21,997 bases of DNA from Flavobacteriaceae bacterium (GTDB lineage: Bacteria > Bacteroidota > Bacteroidia > Flavobacteriales > Flavobacteriaceae): NCBI GenBank assembly GCA_947458575.1, contig CANHBE010000012.1:1-21997 (forward strand). Reading direction: 5' to 3'. A program made the position numbers and the translations under genes. Below the pieces are notes generated by a model, which saw only the letters and a program-made list of their open reading frames with translations, was not told the origin of the DNA and made no database searches. This document shows, one piece after another, positions 1 through 8,425 of the stretch. The number at the start of each line of letters is the position of its first letter. The first letter of the stretch is position 1.

Positions 1-735
1 GGAGAGTTTCAGTACAACCTGTGGGGCTTGAAAGATGAAGAACTATCAGGACGATGGGATTGGGCATCATTGAGAAAAGAAGTGATGCAACATGGGGTGA
101 GAAACTCTCTGTTGGTTGCGCCAATGCCAACCGCTTCAACATCACAGATTCTTGGAAATAATGAAGCATTTGAGCCTTACACTTCCAATATTTACACCCG
201 TCGTGTATTGTCAGGTGAATTTATTGTGGTTAACAAACACCTTTTGGAAGACCTTGTGAAAAGAGGATTGTGGAATGAGGAATTGAAGCAAGAAATCATG
301 CGTCACAACGGATCGGTTCAAAATATCGAGGCCATTCCAAACGATTTGAAAGAACTATACAAAACAGTTTGGGAAATGTCTATGAAAGATATCATCGATA
401 TGTCAAGACATAGAGGTTACTTTATAGACCAGTCACAGTCGTTAAATCTGTTTATGCAAGATGCGAACTATGCCAAACTGACCTCAATGCATTTTTATGC
501 ATGGCAATCTGGGTTGAAGACCGGAATGTATTATCTCAGAACCAAATCAGCAGTTGACGCGATCAAGTTTACGCTGAATAATGATAAAAAAGCAGAACCT
601 ACTCAAGAGGTTGCAGCAGCGGTTGAAGTTGCTGAGCCAAATGAAACCGGAGAAATGTCTGCAGAAGATTTTAAAGCTATGATCGACCTGGCAAGAAATG
701 CCGGACCCGATGATTGCGAAATGTGTGGATCGTAA
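1..735 (+). CDS. nrdA: Ribonucleoside-diphosphate reductase, class Ia alpha (large) subunit, C-terminal part
   Basis: This is the 3' end of the gene for the large subunit of aerobic class Ia ribonucleotide reductase, which reduces NDPs to dNDPs in the cytoplasm together with the radical-bearing beta subunit. The frame is open from base 1, so the gene begins upstream of the window; the TTG at 28 is internal. Visible family signatures are MPTASTSQILGNNEAFEP near window residue 40, the FYAW stretch, and the adjacent tyrosines at codons 177-178 (GMYYLRT), which correspond to the radical-transfer pair Y730/Y731 of the E. coli enzyme. The protein ends in CEMCGS, the mobile CXXC tail that re-reduces the active site. 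A glutamate/alanine-rich linker precedes the tail. The N-terminal ATP-cone and the active-site cysteines lie outside the window. A terminator follows at once, so this is the end of its transcript. Confidence 0.95.
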   Translation, partial: GEFQYNLWGLKDEELSGRWDWASLRKEVMQHGVRNSLLVAPMPTASTSQILGNNEAFEPYTSNIYTRRVLSGEFIVVNKHLLEDLVKRGLWNEELKQEIMRHNGSVQNIEAIPNDLKELYKTVWEMSMKDIIDMSRHRGYFIDQSQSLNLFMQDANYAKLTSMHFYAWQSGLKTGMYYLRTKSAVDAIKFTLNNDKKAEPTQEVAAAVEVAEPNETGEMSAEDFKAMIDLARNAGPDDCEMCGS

Positions 736-761
736 TTTTTGAGACGGTTACTATCCTAATC

Positions 762-792
762 AAACAGCTATCTTTATGGTAGCTGTTTTATT
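762..792 (+). terminator. Rho-independent terminator after nrdA
   Basis: The arm AAACAGCTA (762-770) pairs with TAGCTGTTT (780-788). The stem extends inward by about two pairs including a U-G, leaving a small TTTAT loop, and a T-rich run follows. It lies 27 bases after the nrdA stop codon. Confidence 0.8.
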
Positions 793-799
793 TTTTAGA

Positions 800-879
800 A
801 GCTATTCCTGCTGTCCGCTGTATCTTTTTGTCCTGAAACGAGTTCAGGATAAAAAGGATGCCGCTTCCATCAGGGCTAG
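800..879 (-). repeat. Copy B of an intergenic hairpin-forming repeat (minus orientation)
   Basis: Read on the minus strand, the element starts CTAGCCCTGATGGAAGCGG, runs into ATCCTTTTT, passes through a perfect small hairpin (TCCTGAA, 5-base loop, TTCAGGA), and returns as CAAAAAGATACAGCGGACAG then CAGGAATAGCT. The outer arms are themselves imperfect inverted repeats of each other, so the whole element can fold into one long hairpin. The same arms occur in plus orientation at 10715-10827 with a different centre. I recall similar sequences recurring between genes of flavobacteria, but this is memory and not a search. No function is assigned. Confidence 0.7.
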
Positions 880-966
880 TACGATTTGAAATTTACTTTC
901 AGCCCAAGCGTCGCAATTGTTGGCGGACAGGTAGTCAAGGGGTTTACCTATTAATTCAAAAACGTG

Positions 967-1443
967 ATGACTTTATTAAGAACAACCTCCGAAAATTCTG
1001 ATTACCAAAAGTTGGTCACCTTACTTGATGCAACTTTAAAGATATTAGATGGGGAAGAACATGAGTTTTACGCGCAATACAATAAGTCAGATTCCATCAA
1101 AAATGTAATCGTTTCTTATGATAAGAATCAACCCGTAGGCTGCGGAGCATTCAAATTCTATGAGGAAGGGAAGGTAGAGATCAAGAGAATGTTTGTAATG
1201 CCCAACGCGAGAGGTCAGGGAATCGCTAAGAAAATTCTGGTTGAACTAGAACAATGGGCAGCAGAACTTGGATTTTCTACTTGCGTGCTAGAAACTGGAG
1301 TAAAGCAAGTTGAAGCAATAGGGTTATATCAACAAGCAGGTTACGTGATTATTCCAAATTATGGGCAGTATCAAGGAGTAGCGAATAGCCTATGTATGCA
1401 GAAATCGATCAAATTATCTAAAAATCTAACAATCAAAAAATGA
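967..1443 (+). CDS. GNAT-family N-acetyltransferase
   Basis: A cytoplasmic Gcn5-related acetyltransferase of 158 residues that transfers an acetyl group from acetyl-CoA to an unknown amine. The acetyl-CoA pyrophosphate loop is visible as RMFVMPNARGQGIAKKIL (Q/R-x-x-G-x-G/A pattern) in the middle of the protein. It is preceded by the beta strand VEIKRMFV and followed by the C-terminal motif VEAIGLYQQAGYVII. Length is normal for a single GNAT domain. The ATG at 967 is taken as the start; a GTG lies directly before it at 964 and cannot be excluded. The stop overlaps the start of the next gene in an ATGA tetranucleotide (1440-1443), so the two proteins are probably translationally coupled. The substrate cannot be deduced, and pairing with a dGTPase does not suggest one. 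Confidence 0.85.
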   Translation: MTLLRTTSENSDYQKLVTLLDATLKILDGEEHEFYAQYNKSDSIKNVIVSYDKNQPVGCGAFKFYEEGKVEIKRMFVMPNARGQGIAKKILVELEQWAAELGFSTCVLETGVKQVEAIGLYQQAGYVIIPNYGQYQGVANSLCMQKSIKLSKNLTIKK

Positions 1444-2783
1444 ATTGGGAACAACTTTTATCACTCAAACGCCAAGGAGATACGAGCAAACGATTGCGAA
1501 AAGAACAAGACGATACGCGACTTGGATTCGAAGTCGATTATGACCGAATCATTTTTTCAGCGGCCTTCAGGAGTTTGCAAGACAAAACACAGGTTATACC
1601 ACTTTCTAAAACAGATTTTGTACACACCAGACTTACTCACAGCTTGGAAGTTTCTGTTGTTGGGCGATCAATCGGAAGGTTAGTTGGGAAGAAAATTATT
1701 GAGAAGTATCCATATTTGCAGGAAGTACATGGTTTTCACATGAACGACTTTGGAGCCATAGTAGCTGCCGCTTCCTTAGCACATGATATCGGAAACCCGC
1801 CTTTTGGACACTCCGGAGAAAAAGCTATAGGAGAGTATTTTTCGATTGGTAACGGTAGGGAATTCAAAGACCAACTGACAGAGAAACAATGGCAAGACTT
1901 AATCGATTTTGAAGGCAATGCCAACGGCTTCTCTGTACTTACGGGTAGTCGACCCGGAATCGAAGGCGGCTTGCGGATTTCCTATGCAACATTGGGAGCC
2001 TTTATGAAATACCCAAAGGAAAGTCTGCCCAAAAAGCCAACTAAGAATATAGCAGATAAGAAATATGGTTTTTTTCAATCGGATAAAGACTTTTTTCTAG
2101 AGGTTGCCTACGAATTGGGTTTAATCTCAAATAAAGAAGGCAAAGACATCGGTTTTGAGAGACATCCATTAGCTTATTTGGTTGAGGCGGCAGATGACAT
2201 TTGCTATACTATTATTGATTTTGAAGACGGAATCAATTTGGGTTTGGTCTCAGAGGATTACGCATTAGAGTACTTAATTAAGTTGGTTCAGGATACTATT
2301 GATGCCAAAAAATACAAGACATTGACAACACGTGAAGATAGAATTAGCTATCTCCGAGCGTTAGCAATTGGTAACTTAATTAATGATGCTGTACGAGTAT
2401 TCGTTGAAAATGAAGAGATGATTCTAAAAGGAGCATTCCATCATGCGCTTACAGATAAGAGTAAGTACAAAGCTCAAATGGATGACATCATTGCGTTGAG
2501 CGTCAAGAATATTTATCAAAGTCGGGAAGTAATAGACAAAGAGGTAAAGGGCTATCAAATTATCAACACGCTACTCGACAAGTTTATCACTGCTTTCAAC
2601 AATCATTCGGAAGGGAAAGCAACAAGTTATGATAAGCTATTGATTAGAATTTTACCAGAAAAACACCATCTTGAGAAAGCAACACTTTATGAGCGTTTAC
2701 TTCATATTTGTCAATTCGTTTCTTTGCTGACAGACGGCAATGCATTGCTATATTATCAGAATATTATTGGATTCAGACATTGA
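1440..2783 (+). CDS. dgt: Deoxyguanosinetriphosphate triphosphohydrolase (dGTPase-like HD hydrolase)
   Basis: An HD-domain phosphohydrolase of 447 residues that removes triphosphate from dGTP or other dNTPs and so affects dNTP pools. The metal-binding HD pattern is intact: H67 in the RLTHSLEVS segment, H115-D116 in SLAHDIGNPPFGHSGEKA, and a later aspartate in EAADDICYTIIDFEDG. RSLQDKTQV near residue 45 and FEGNANGFSVLT near 157 are further family signatures. The long form with the FEGNANGF segment resembles E. coli Dgt rather than a short YfbR-type enzyme. The start overlaps the stop of the acetyltransferase gene (ATGA) and no promoter is seen in between, so expression should depend on the upstream gene. 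Which dNTP it prefers cannot be read from the sequence. Confidence 0.93.
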   Translation: MNWEQLLSLKRQGDTSKRLRKEQDDTRLGFEVDYDRIIFSAAFRSLQDKTQVIPLSKTDFVHTRLTHSLEVSVVGRSIGRLVGKKIIEKYPYLQEVHGFHMNDFGAIVAAASLAHDIGNPPFGHSGEKAIGEYFSIGNGREFKDQLTEKQWQDLIDFEGNANGFSVLTGSRPGIEGGLRISYATLGAFMKYPKESLPKKPTKNIADKKYGFFQSDKDFFLEVAYELGLISNKEGKDIGFERHPLAYLVEAADDICYTIIDFEDGINLGLVSEDYALEYLIKLVQDTIDAKKYKTLTTREDRISYLRALAIGNLINDAVRVFVENEEMILKGAFHHALTDKSKYKAQMDDIIALSVKNIYQSREVIDKEVKGYQIINTLLDKFITAFNNHSEGKATSYDKLLIRILPEKHHLEKATLYERLLHICQFVSLLTDGNALLYYQNIIGFRH

Positions 2784-2805
2784 ATGTTAATGTTTTCTGC
2801 GATAG

Positions 2806-2837
2806 TTTGAAAAATCAAAAAAAATAATTTAAGTTTG
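2806..2837 (+). promoter_or_regulatory. Bacteroidota-type promoter for the first fungalysin gene
   Basis: TTTG at 2806-2809, a 20-base spacer, then TAAGTTTG at 2830-2837 match the -33 and -7 consensus of the primary sigma factor in this phylum. Transcription would start near 2843, about 16 bases before the ATG at 2859. This rules out the in-frame TTG at 2835, which lies inside the -7 box, as the start codon. Confidence 0.65.
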
Positions 2838-2858
2838 TTTCCTCTAAAAAATTACACT

Positions 2859-5567
2859 ATGAAAAAATTTACCCTATTAACCGCTTTAGTTTTTTCTTTT
2901 GTTGGCTTTGCTCAAAGCAATAAAAGTATTATTCAAAACTATCTCGAAAGCAATCGAGGAAAATACGGGCTCAGCACCCAGGATATTTCGGACCTAGCGA
3001 TCCTTAATGAATTTCAAGGAAAAGGAACCAATATTACCAGTTGTTATGTTGTCCAAAGATACCAAGGAGTAGATGTTTTTAATGGACAATCAACAGTTGC
3101 CATTAAAGATGGAAAAGTATTAAAAGTTAGAAGCAATTTCCAAAGTAATATGGCTCAAAAAGTAAATACTTCCACACCATCTTTATCGGTAATGGAAGCG
3201 TTAAACAGAGCATTTAGCTCTTTTGGATACCAACCTGGTAATTTTTCAATAACTGAATCATCAGACGGGAAAAACTTCACTATTGCTAATGGAGACAGTG
3301 AAGACCCAATTATTGCAAAATTGGCATACCAACCAACTGCAGATAACAAGTTAAAATTAGCTTGGGGTTTTCATTTTTATTCTCCAGACACCAAGCATTA
3401 CTGGGATGTAAGAATTGACGCAGTTAATGGAGCGGTACTCGATAAAAAAGATTTAGTGATCAATTGTCAATTTGGTGACAAAAGACACCGAGGGCATAAT
3501 CATGAGGAAGAATTTAGCTTCGAGAAGAATGTATTTGGAACTGCTAGTCAATCATCTTTGTTAGCCCCGACTCCTGCCACTTACAGAGTTATTCCATACA
3601 ATTTCGAAAGTCCGAGTTTCTCGCCATTTCAGTTGATTACTACTGCAGGAAATTCTTTGGCTTCTCCTAATGGATGGCATGATGAAAATTCCACAATCGG
3701 AGGTACAAATAATGCTCTGAAGTTTACGATTACAAGAGGGAATAATACCCTAGCGCAGGAAGATGCCAATGGGGATAACGGAACAGGAATACGCGCAGAC
3801 GGTACGTCAGCGTTGCTTTTTGATTTCCCTTATGTTAATGGTGTATCTCAAACACAACCACCGACGACCTATACAGCTGCGGCTACGACCAACTTATTTT
3901 ACATGACCAATATCATGCATGATATATGGTATCAATACGGTTTTGATGAAGTTAATGCAAACTTCCAAAGACAAAACTTAGGAAGAGGCGGTTTGCAAAC
4001 AGCAACAGGAGATGCTGTCCTTGCTGATTCGCAAGATGGTTATGCTCAAACGACTCCAACGCTAAACAATGCCAACTTTACGCCAACAAACGAGGGTGCT
4101 CGTCCGAGAATTCAAATGTTTATGTGGGATCAGGGTGCGCCGCCGACGGACTATATCCAGGTTAATTCTCCATCGAATATTTCTGGTCCTATGCCTGCAA
4201 CGACCAACGTATTTGAAGGAACGGATAGAATTCCGGTTCCAGCTGCTCCTAACGGAATTGTTTCAGATTTGGTTTTATTCCAAAATGTGCCTGGTAATCC
4301 ACTAAATAACCCTAATTCTGCTTGTAATCCTGCAACTAACGCCTTTGATATATCGGGTAAAATCGCTTTGATTAGAAGAGGCGGCTGCTTCTTCAGTAAC
4401 AAAGTAAAAGCTGCTCAGGATGCAGGTGCAACTGCAGTAATTGTTACAGATACTGTTCCAAACAACCCTGTGAGATTATCAATGAGTTCAACAGGTTTGC
4501 TCGGAATCACAATCCCTGCTGTTTTCATTACAAAGGAAAGAGGAGACCTATTAATTGCGGAGATGGCAAATGGTCCTGTTAATGTGAAATTGGAAGTGCC
4601 TTCTAACCTTTATTTATATGCTGACGGTTCTTTTGATAATGTGATTGTTGGTCATGAATATGGTCATGGAATTTCAAATCGTTTAGTAGGGGGTGGTTCA
4701 GCCGGCTGTATGACGAATTATGAACAAATGGGAGAAGGTTGGTCAGATTTCTTTGGTTTGATAAATCAGATTAAAGTAGGCGATGTTGGTACGACTCCAA
4801 GAGAAGTTGGTACTTACGCTATTAATCAACCGACAACGGGAACTGGATTCAGAGAATTTCCATATTCGACCGACATGTCGATTGATCAAAGAACATTTGG
4901 CGGTACAAATACACCAATTCCAACAGATCCGGCCGATACGGGTTACAGGTACGTAGTGGGTGAATTTTGGACCTCATGTTTGTGGGATTTAACTTGGAAG
5001 TACATCGAAAAGTATGGTTTTGATCCGGATATTTACAATGGTACAGGAGGTAACAACAAAGTAATGCGCTTAATCGCTGATGCCTTAAAATTGGACGCTT
5101 GTAACCAAACTAATATCGTTACGGGACGTGATAATTTATTGTTGGCCGAACAAGCAATTTCGGGAGGAGTTGACAACTGCTTGATAAAGCAAGTATTTGT
5201 TAGAAGAGGAGTTGGTCTTAACGCATCTTCAGGTAGCGCGAATGATTGTAATGATCAGGTAGAAGATTTCACACCATTTCCTGCCGGGCCTAACTGCCTT
5301 TTGTCAGTTGATGACTTTGTATCTTCTAGCCAGGTAAGAGTATTTCCAAATCCATCTAATGGTACTCTAGGTATTAGAGTTAACCAATTTGTTGGAAAAC
5401 TAAATATTCAAGTAGTAGATCTAAATGGAAGAGTCGTCTATAATTTAAATGACAGCGATTTTAATATCGAGAAAACAATTAATATCAGTAGTTTGCAATC
5501 AGGAGTTTACGTTCTGAGGTTGGCTGGTGATAATTTGAACTATTCTCAAAAGATAATCAAAAACTAA
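2859..5567 (+). CDS. Secreted fungalysin-family (M36) zinc metalloprotease with PA insert and T9SS sorting domain, copy 1
   Basis: A secreted endopeptidase precursor of 902 residues. A Sec signal peptide covers about 1-19 (MKKFTLLTAL...GFAQ). An FTP-type propeptide (about 55-95, SCYVVQRYQGVDVF) and a PepSY-like stretch (about 170-210) follow; these normally act as chaperone and inhibitor until removed. The M36 domain begins near 240. A protease-associated (PA) domain is inserted at about 465-575 (SGKIALIRRGGCFF). The zinc site is intact: H599, E600 and H603 in HEYGHGISNRL, with the third ligand E626 in GEGWSD. Residues about 826-902 (VFPNPSNG... to SQKIIKN) form a type A T9SS sorting domain, so the enzyme should cross the outer membrane and be released or anchored. 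The ATG is chosen because it starts the signal peptide and lies just after a good promoter. Its role is probably extracellular protein degradation for nutrition; the substrate is unknown. A close paralogue follows. Confidence 0.93.
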   Translation: MKKFTLLTALVFSFVGFAQSNKSIIQNYLESNRGKYGLSTQDISDLAILNEFQGKGTNITSCYVVQRYQGVDVFNGQSTVAIKDGKVLKVRSNFQSNMAQKVNTSTPSLSVMEALNRAFSSFGYQPGNFSITESSDGKNFTIANGDSEDPIIAKLAYQPTADNKLKLAWGFHFYSPDTKHYWDVRIDAVNGAVLDKKDLVINCQFGDKRHRGHNHEEEFSFEKNVFGTASQSSLLAPTPATYRVIPYNFESPSFSPFQLITTAGNSLASPNGWHDENSTIGGTNNALKFTITRGNNTLAQEDANGDNGTGIRADGTSALLFDFPYVNGVSQTQPPTTYTAAATTNLFYMTNIMHDIWYQYGFDEVNANFQRQNLGRGGLQTATGDAVLADSQDGYAQTTPTLNNANFTPTNEGARPRIQMFMWDQGAPPTDYIQVNSPSNISGPMPATTNVFEGTDRIPVPAAPNGIVSDLVLFQNVPGNPLNNPNSACNPATNAFDISGKIALIRRGGCFFSNKVKAAQDAGATAVIVTDTVPNNPVRLSMSSTGLLGITIPAVFITKERGDLLIAEMANGPVNVKLEVPSNLYLYADGSFDNVIVGHEYGHGISNRLVGGGSAGCMTNYEQMGEGWSDFFGLINQIKVGDVGTTPREVGTYAINQPTTGTGFREFPYSTDMSIDQRTFGGTNTPIPTDPADTGYRYVVGEFWTSCLWDLTWKYIEKYGFDPDIYNGTGGNNKVMRLIADALKLDACNQTNIVTGRDNLLLAEQAISGGVDNCLIKQVFVRRGVGLNASSGSANDCNDQVEDFTPFPAGPNCLLSVDDFVSSSQVRVFPNPSNGTLGIRVNQFVGKLNIQVVDLNGRVVYNLNDSDFNIEKTINISSLQSGVYVLRLAGDNLNYSQKIIKN

Positions 5568-5584
5568 TACAAGATATGTTAACT

Positions 5585-5617
5585 AAAAAAACCAAATCTT
5601 CGGATTTGGTTTTTTTG
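5585..5617 (+). terminator. Terminator between the two fungalysin genes
   Basis: ACCAAATC (5591-5598), a UUCG tetraloop (5599-5602) and GATTTGGT (5603-5610) form a stable stem, extended by six A before and a T run after. It should separate transcription of the two protease genes. The symmetric A and T runs could also let it act on the other strand. Confidence 0.85.
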
Positions 5618-5703
5618 TTTTCATTGGTTCAAGTCGATTTGAATCAATGGTTATCAAGTTCGAGATGCGGTCACTCGCTACAAACCACAAAAGCACTAAT
5701 TTT

Positions 5704-8370
5704 ATGAAAAACGCATTATTTACGATGCTGATTTTTATGTCAGCACAGTTATATAGCCAGTCAAACAAACAACTTATACAATCTTATTTAGTCGAGAATA
5801 GGGAAGAACTTAGATTAACTAATGCCGATATTTCTGATTGGATTATCGAAAGTGAGGTACATGGCTCGGGAACAAAAGTTACTAATTGTCATCTGGTTCA
5901 AAGGCATCAAGGAATTGAGATTTTTGATGCACAGTCTAGTGCTTGGATTAAAGAAGGAAAAGTTCTTAAACTTGAAAATAGATTTATCACAGGGGTAGCA
6001 GCGAAAGTTAATACAACTATTCCCGGTATTTCAGTGTTAGAGGCGATTTCGCAAGTTTATAACAGTTTGCAAATTGCAACTCCGCCACAATTTTCAATTG
6101 TTGAGACTGTAAAGGCTAATACTTATAAGTTGTCAGACGGTTTGCAAGAGGATTTTATCAGTGCCAAACTCGTATATCAAATTACTGAAGTACGCGGCTT
6201 AAGATTAGCATGGGCATTTCAGTTTTACGCGCCAAACGCAAATAATTTATGGGATCTCCGAATCGATGCTGTTTCAGGTGATATTCTTGAAAAAACAGAC
6301 CTGAACTTAGAATGTTCATTTGGAGATGTGCATACAAGAAGAGAGCGATCAGATTCCAATTTTAGTTTTTTCAAAAGTGCATTTCATAATCAAAGCAATA
6401 TCTCAATGGTCTCAAATCCTGGGACATATAGAGTTATTCCATACAACTATGAGAGCCCGAATCACTCACCATTTCAGTTGATTACTACAGCTGGTAATGC
6501 GCTAGCGTCTCCAAACGGATGGCATAATTCTAACGCAATTGGCGGAACAAATGCTTCGCTAATATATACTTACACTAGAGGAAATAATATTTTGGCGCAA
6601 GAAGACGCTAACGGCGATAACGGGAGTGGAATTCGTCCTGAAGGAACCGCTGCTTTGACGTTCGATTTCCCTTATGGGGGACAATCACTACAACCCACGG
6701 CATATACTTCAGCAGCAACAACAAATCTGTTTTACACAGTCAATATGATACATGACATTTGGTACCAATATGGTTTTGATGAGGCAAGTGGAAATTTTCA
6801 GCAGAATAATTACGGACGAGGCGGAGCGGTATCAGCAACAGGAGATCATGTTCTTGCCGATGCTCAAGATGGATATGCTCAGGCTGACCCCACGCTTAAT
6901 AATGCTAATTTTTCGACTCCAAATGACGGTGCCCGACCACGTGTGCAAATGTTTCTCTGGGATACCGGAGCTCCGGCAACAGATTTTATTACGATTAATT
7001 CTCCGGCAAGTATCTCTGGTACCAGAACGGCAACTACCAATGTGTTTGAGGGAACAGATCGTATACCGGTGCCTGCCGCTCCAAATGGAATTAGTTCTGA
7101 TTTAGTCTTGTATAACAATGGTCCGAATCCTCCCGGTCATAATTCCGCTTGTCAATCAGCAACTAATGCTTCTGGACTTGCCGGAAAAATAGTTTTGATT
7201 AAAAGAGGAGGCTGTTTCTTCAATCTTAAGGTAAAAAATGCCCAGGATGCCGGAGCAACAGCTGTGATTATTATGGACTCTATTGCAAACAATCCTACTC
7301 GACTTTCCATGAGTTCTACGGGAATTTTAGGTATTACAATACCCGCAGTATTTATTACGAAAGAAGATGGAGACCAATTGGTATCTGAAATGTCTAATGG
7401 ACCAGTGAATGTGAAACTTGAATCTCCAAGTAATCTCTATCTTTTTGCAGATGGTAGTTTTGATAATGGAATTATAGGTCATGAAGTAGGTCACGGTATT
7501 TCTAATCGTTTAATTGGAGGACCTACAAACGCTTCATGTATGACCAATGGGGAACAAATGGGAGAGGGCTGGTCGGATTGGTTTGGGCTCATGCTGCAAA
7601 TTAAGCCGGGAGAAACCGGAGAGGAAGTGAGGGGTATAGGAACCTATGCCATCAATGAACCAACTACAGGTGGCGGAATTAGATCGATGCCTTATTCAAC
7701 AAATTTTGCTGTTAATTCCAAAACCTTAAACGATTCGAACACTACGTTTCCGCACGATCGAGGAGAAGTGTGGGCCGCTGTTTTATGGGACTTGGCATGG
7801 GCGTATATTGATAAATATGGTTTTGATCCTGATATCTACAACGGAACAGGTGGAAATAATAAAGTTATGCGCTTGGTAATTGACGCATTGAAGTTACAAG
7901 CTTGTAATACCGCTTCTTTTATCAGTTCAAGAGATCATCTTTTTGCAGCTGATCAAGCAACCACGGGAGGGCAGGACTACTGTTTAATTGCAGAAGTATT
8001 TGAAAAAAGAGGTATGGGATTAAATGCTTCCTCAGGAAGTGCTGCAAGTGGTACAGATCAAGTAGAAGATTTTACTCCCTTTCCTGCGGGTCCAAATTGT
8101 CTATTGTCGGTTGATTACTTCAACAACACCGACCTAATCAGGATGTATCCAAATCCTGTCAACGACATGTTGAATATAAGAATCAACAACTTTGTCGGGA
8201 AAGTCTCTGTGCAGTTTATAGATGTTAGCGGTCGAATGGTGTTGAGTACTTCTGAAGAGAACTTTAATATTGAGAAAGCTATAAATACGAGCTCGCTCCA
8301 ATCGGGAGTTTACGTTGTAAAGCTTATAGGTAATGGCTTAAATTACTCGCAGAAACTCATTAAAAACTAG
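5704..8370 (+). CDS. Secreted fungalysin-family (M36) zinc metalloprotease with PA insert and T9SS sorting domain, copy 2
   Basis: A paralogue of the preceding gene, 888 residues with the same order of parts: signal peptide about 1-18 (MKNALFTMLIFMSAQLYS), FTP propeptide (TNCHLVQRHQGIEIF), M36 domain, PA insert (AGKIVLIKRGGCFF), zinc site and T9SS domain from about 813 (MYPNPVND... to SQKLIKN). The zinc ligands are H593 and H597 in HEVGHGISNRL and E621 in GEGWSDW, so it should be active. The start is the ATG of the signal peptide; an upstream ATG at 5647 would add 19 non-hydrophobic residues and is less likely. Relative to copy 1 it differs next to the active site (HEVGH against HEYGH) and lacks a stretch of about ten residues before GEVWAAVLWDL. 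A terminator lies upstream but no clear TAnnTTTG promoter, so its expression signal is unclear. Differences between the copies may reflect different substrates. Confidence 0.93.
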   Translation: MKNALFTMLIFMSAQLYSQSNKQLIQSYLVENREELRLTNADISDWIIESEVHGSGTKVTNCHLVQRHQGIEIFDAQSSAWIKEGKVLKLENRFITGVAAKVNTTIPGISVLEAISQVYNSLQIATPPQFSIVETVKANTYKLSDGLQEDFISAKLVYQITEVRGLRLAWAFQFYAPNANNLWDLRIDAVSGDILEKTDLNLECSFGDVHTRRERSDSNFSFFKSAFHNQSNISMVSNPGTYRVIPYNYESPNHSPFQLITTAGNALASPNGWHNSNAIGGTNASLIYTYTRGNNILAQEDANGDNGSGIRPEGTAALTFDFPYGGQSLQPTAYTSAATTNLFYTVNMIHDIWYQYGFDEASGNFQQNNYGRGGAVSATGDHVLADAQDGYAQADPTLNNANFSTPNDGARPRVQMFLWDTGAPATDFITINSPASISGTRTATTNVFEGTDRIPVPAAPNGISSDLVLYNNGPNPPGHNSACQSATNASGLAGKIVLIKRGGCFFNLKVKNAQDAGATAVIIMDSIANNPTRLSMSSTGILGITIPAVFITKEDGDQLVSEMSNGPVNVKLESPSNLYLFADGSFDNGIIGHEVGHGISNRLIGGPTNASCMTNGEQMGEGWSDWFGLMLQIKPGETGEEVRGIGTYAINEPTTGGGIRSMPYSTNFAVNSKTLNDSNTTFPHDRGEVWAAVLWDLAWAYIDKYGFDPDIYNGTGGNNKVMRLVIDALKLQACNTASFISSRDHLFAADQATTGGQDYCLIAEVFEKRGMGLNASSGSAASGTDQVEDFTPFPAGPNCLLSVDYFNNTDLIRMYPNPVNDMLNIRINNFVGKVSVQFIDVSGRMVLSTSEENFNIEKAINTSSLQSGVYVVKLIGNGLNYSQKLIKN

Positions 8371-8391
8371 TAAATTTGATTGTGTTTAGAT

Positions 8392-8424
8392 AAAAATCCA
8401 AATGTGTTGTCATTTGGATTTTTT
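8392..8424. terminator. Bidirectional terminator between the second fungalysin gene and dxs
   Basis: AAAAATCCAAATG (8392-8404) and CATTTGGATTTTT (8411-8423) pair perfectly around a TGTTGT loop. A and T tracts flank both sides, so it can serve the protease gene from the left and dxs from the right. Confidence 0.85.
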
Positions 8425-8425
8425 T

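Noticed and set aside
1736..1924. Minus-strand frame inside the dGTPase gene
   Set aside because: It is opposite the HD motif region, and its translation shows only compositional bias.
4069..4402. Alternative frames inside the first fungalysin gene, with similar ones at 6752-7118 in the second
   Set aside because: They overlap the conserved M36/PA region in other frames. Similar shadows appear in both paralogues only because the paralogues are similar.
5647..5703. Upstream ATG for the second fungalysin
   Set aside because: It would put 19 polar residues before a good signal peptide and block Sec export; the ATG at 5704 fits.
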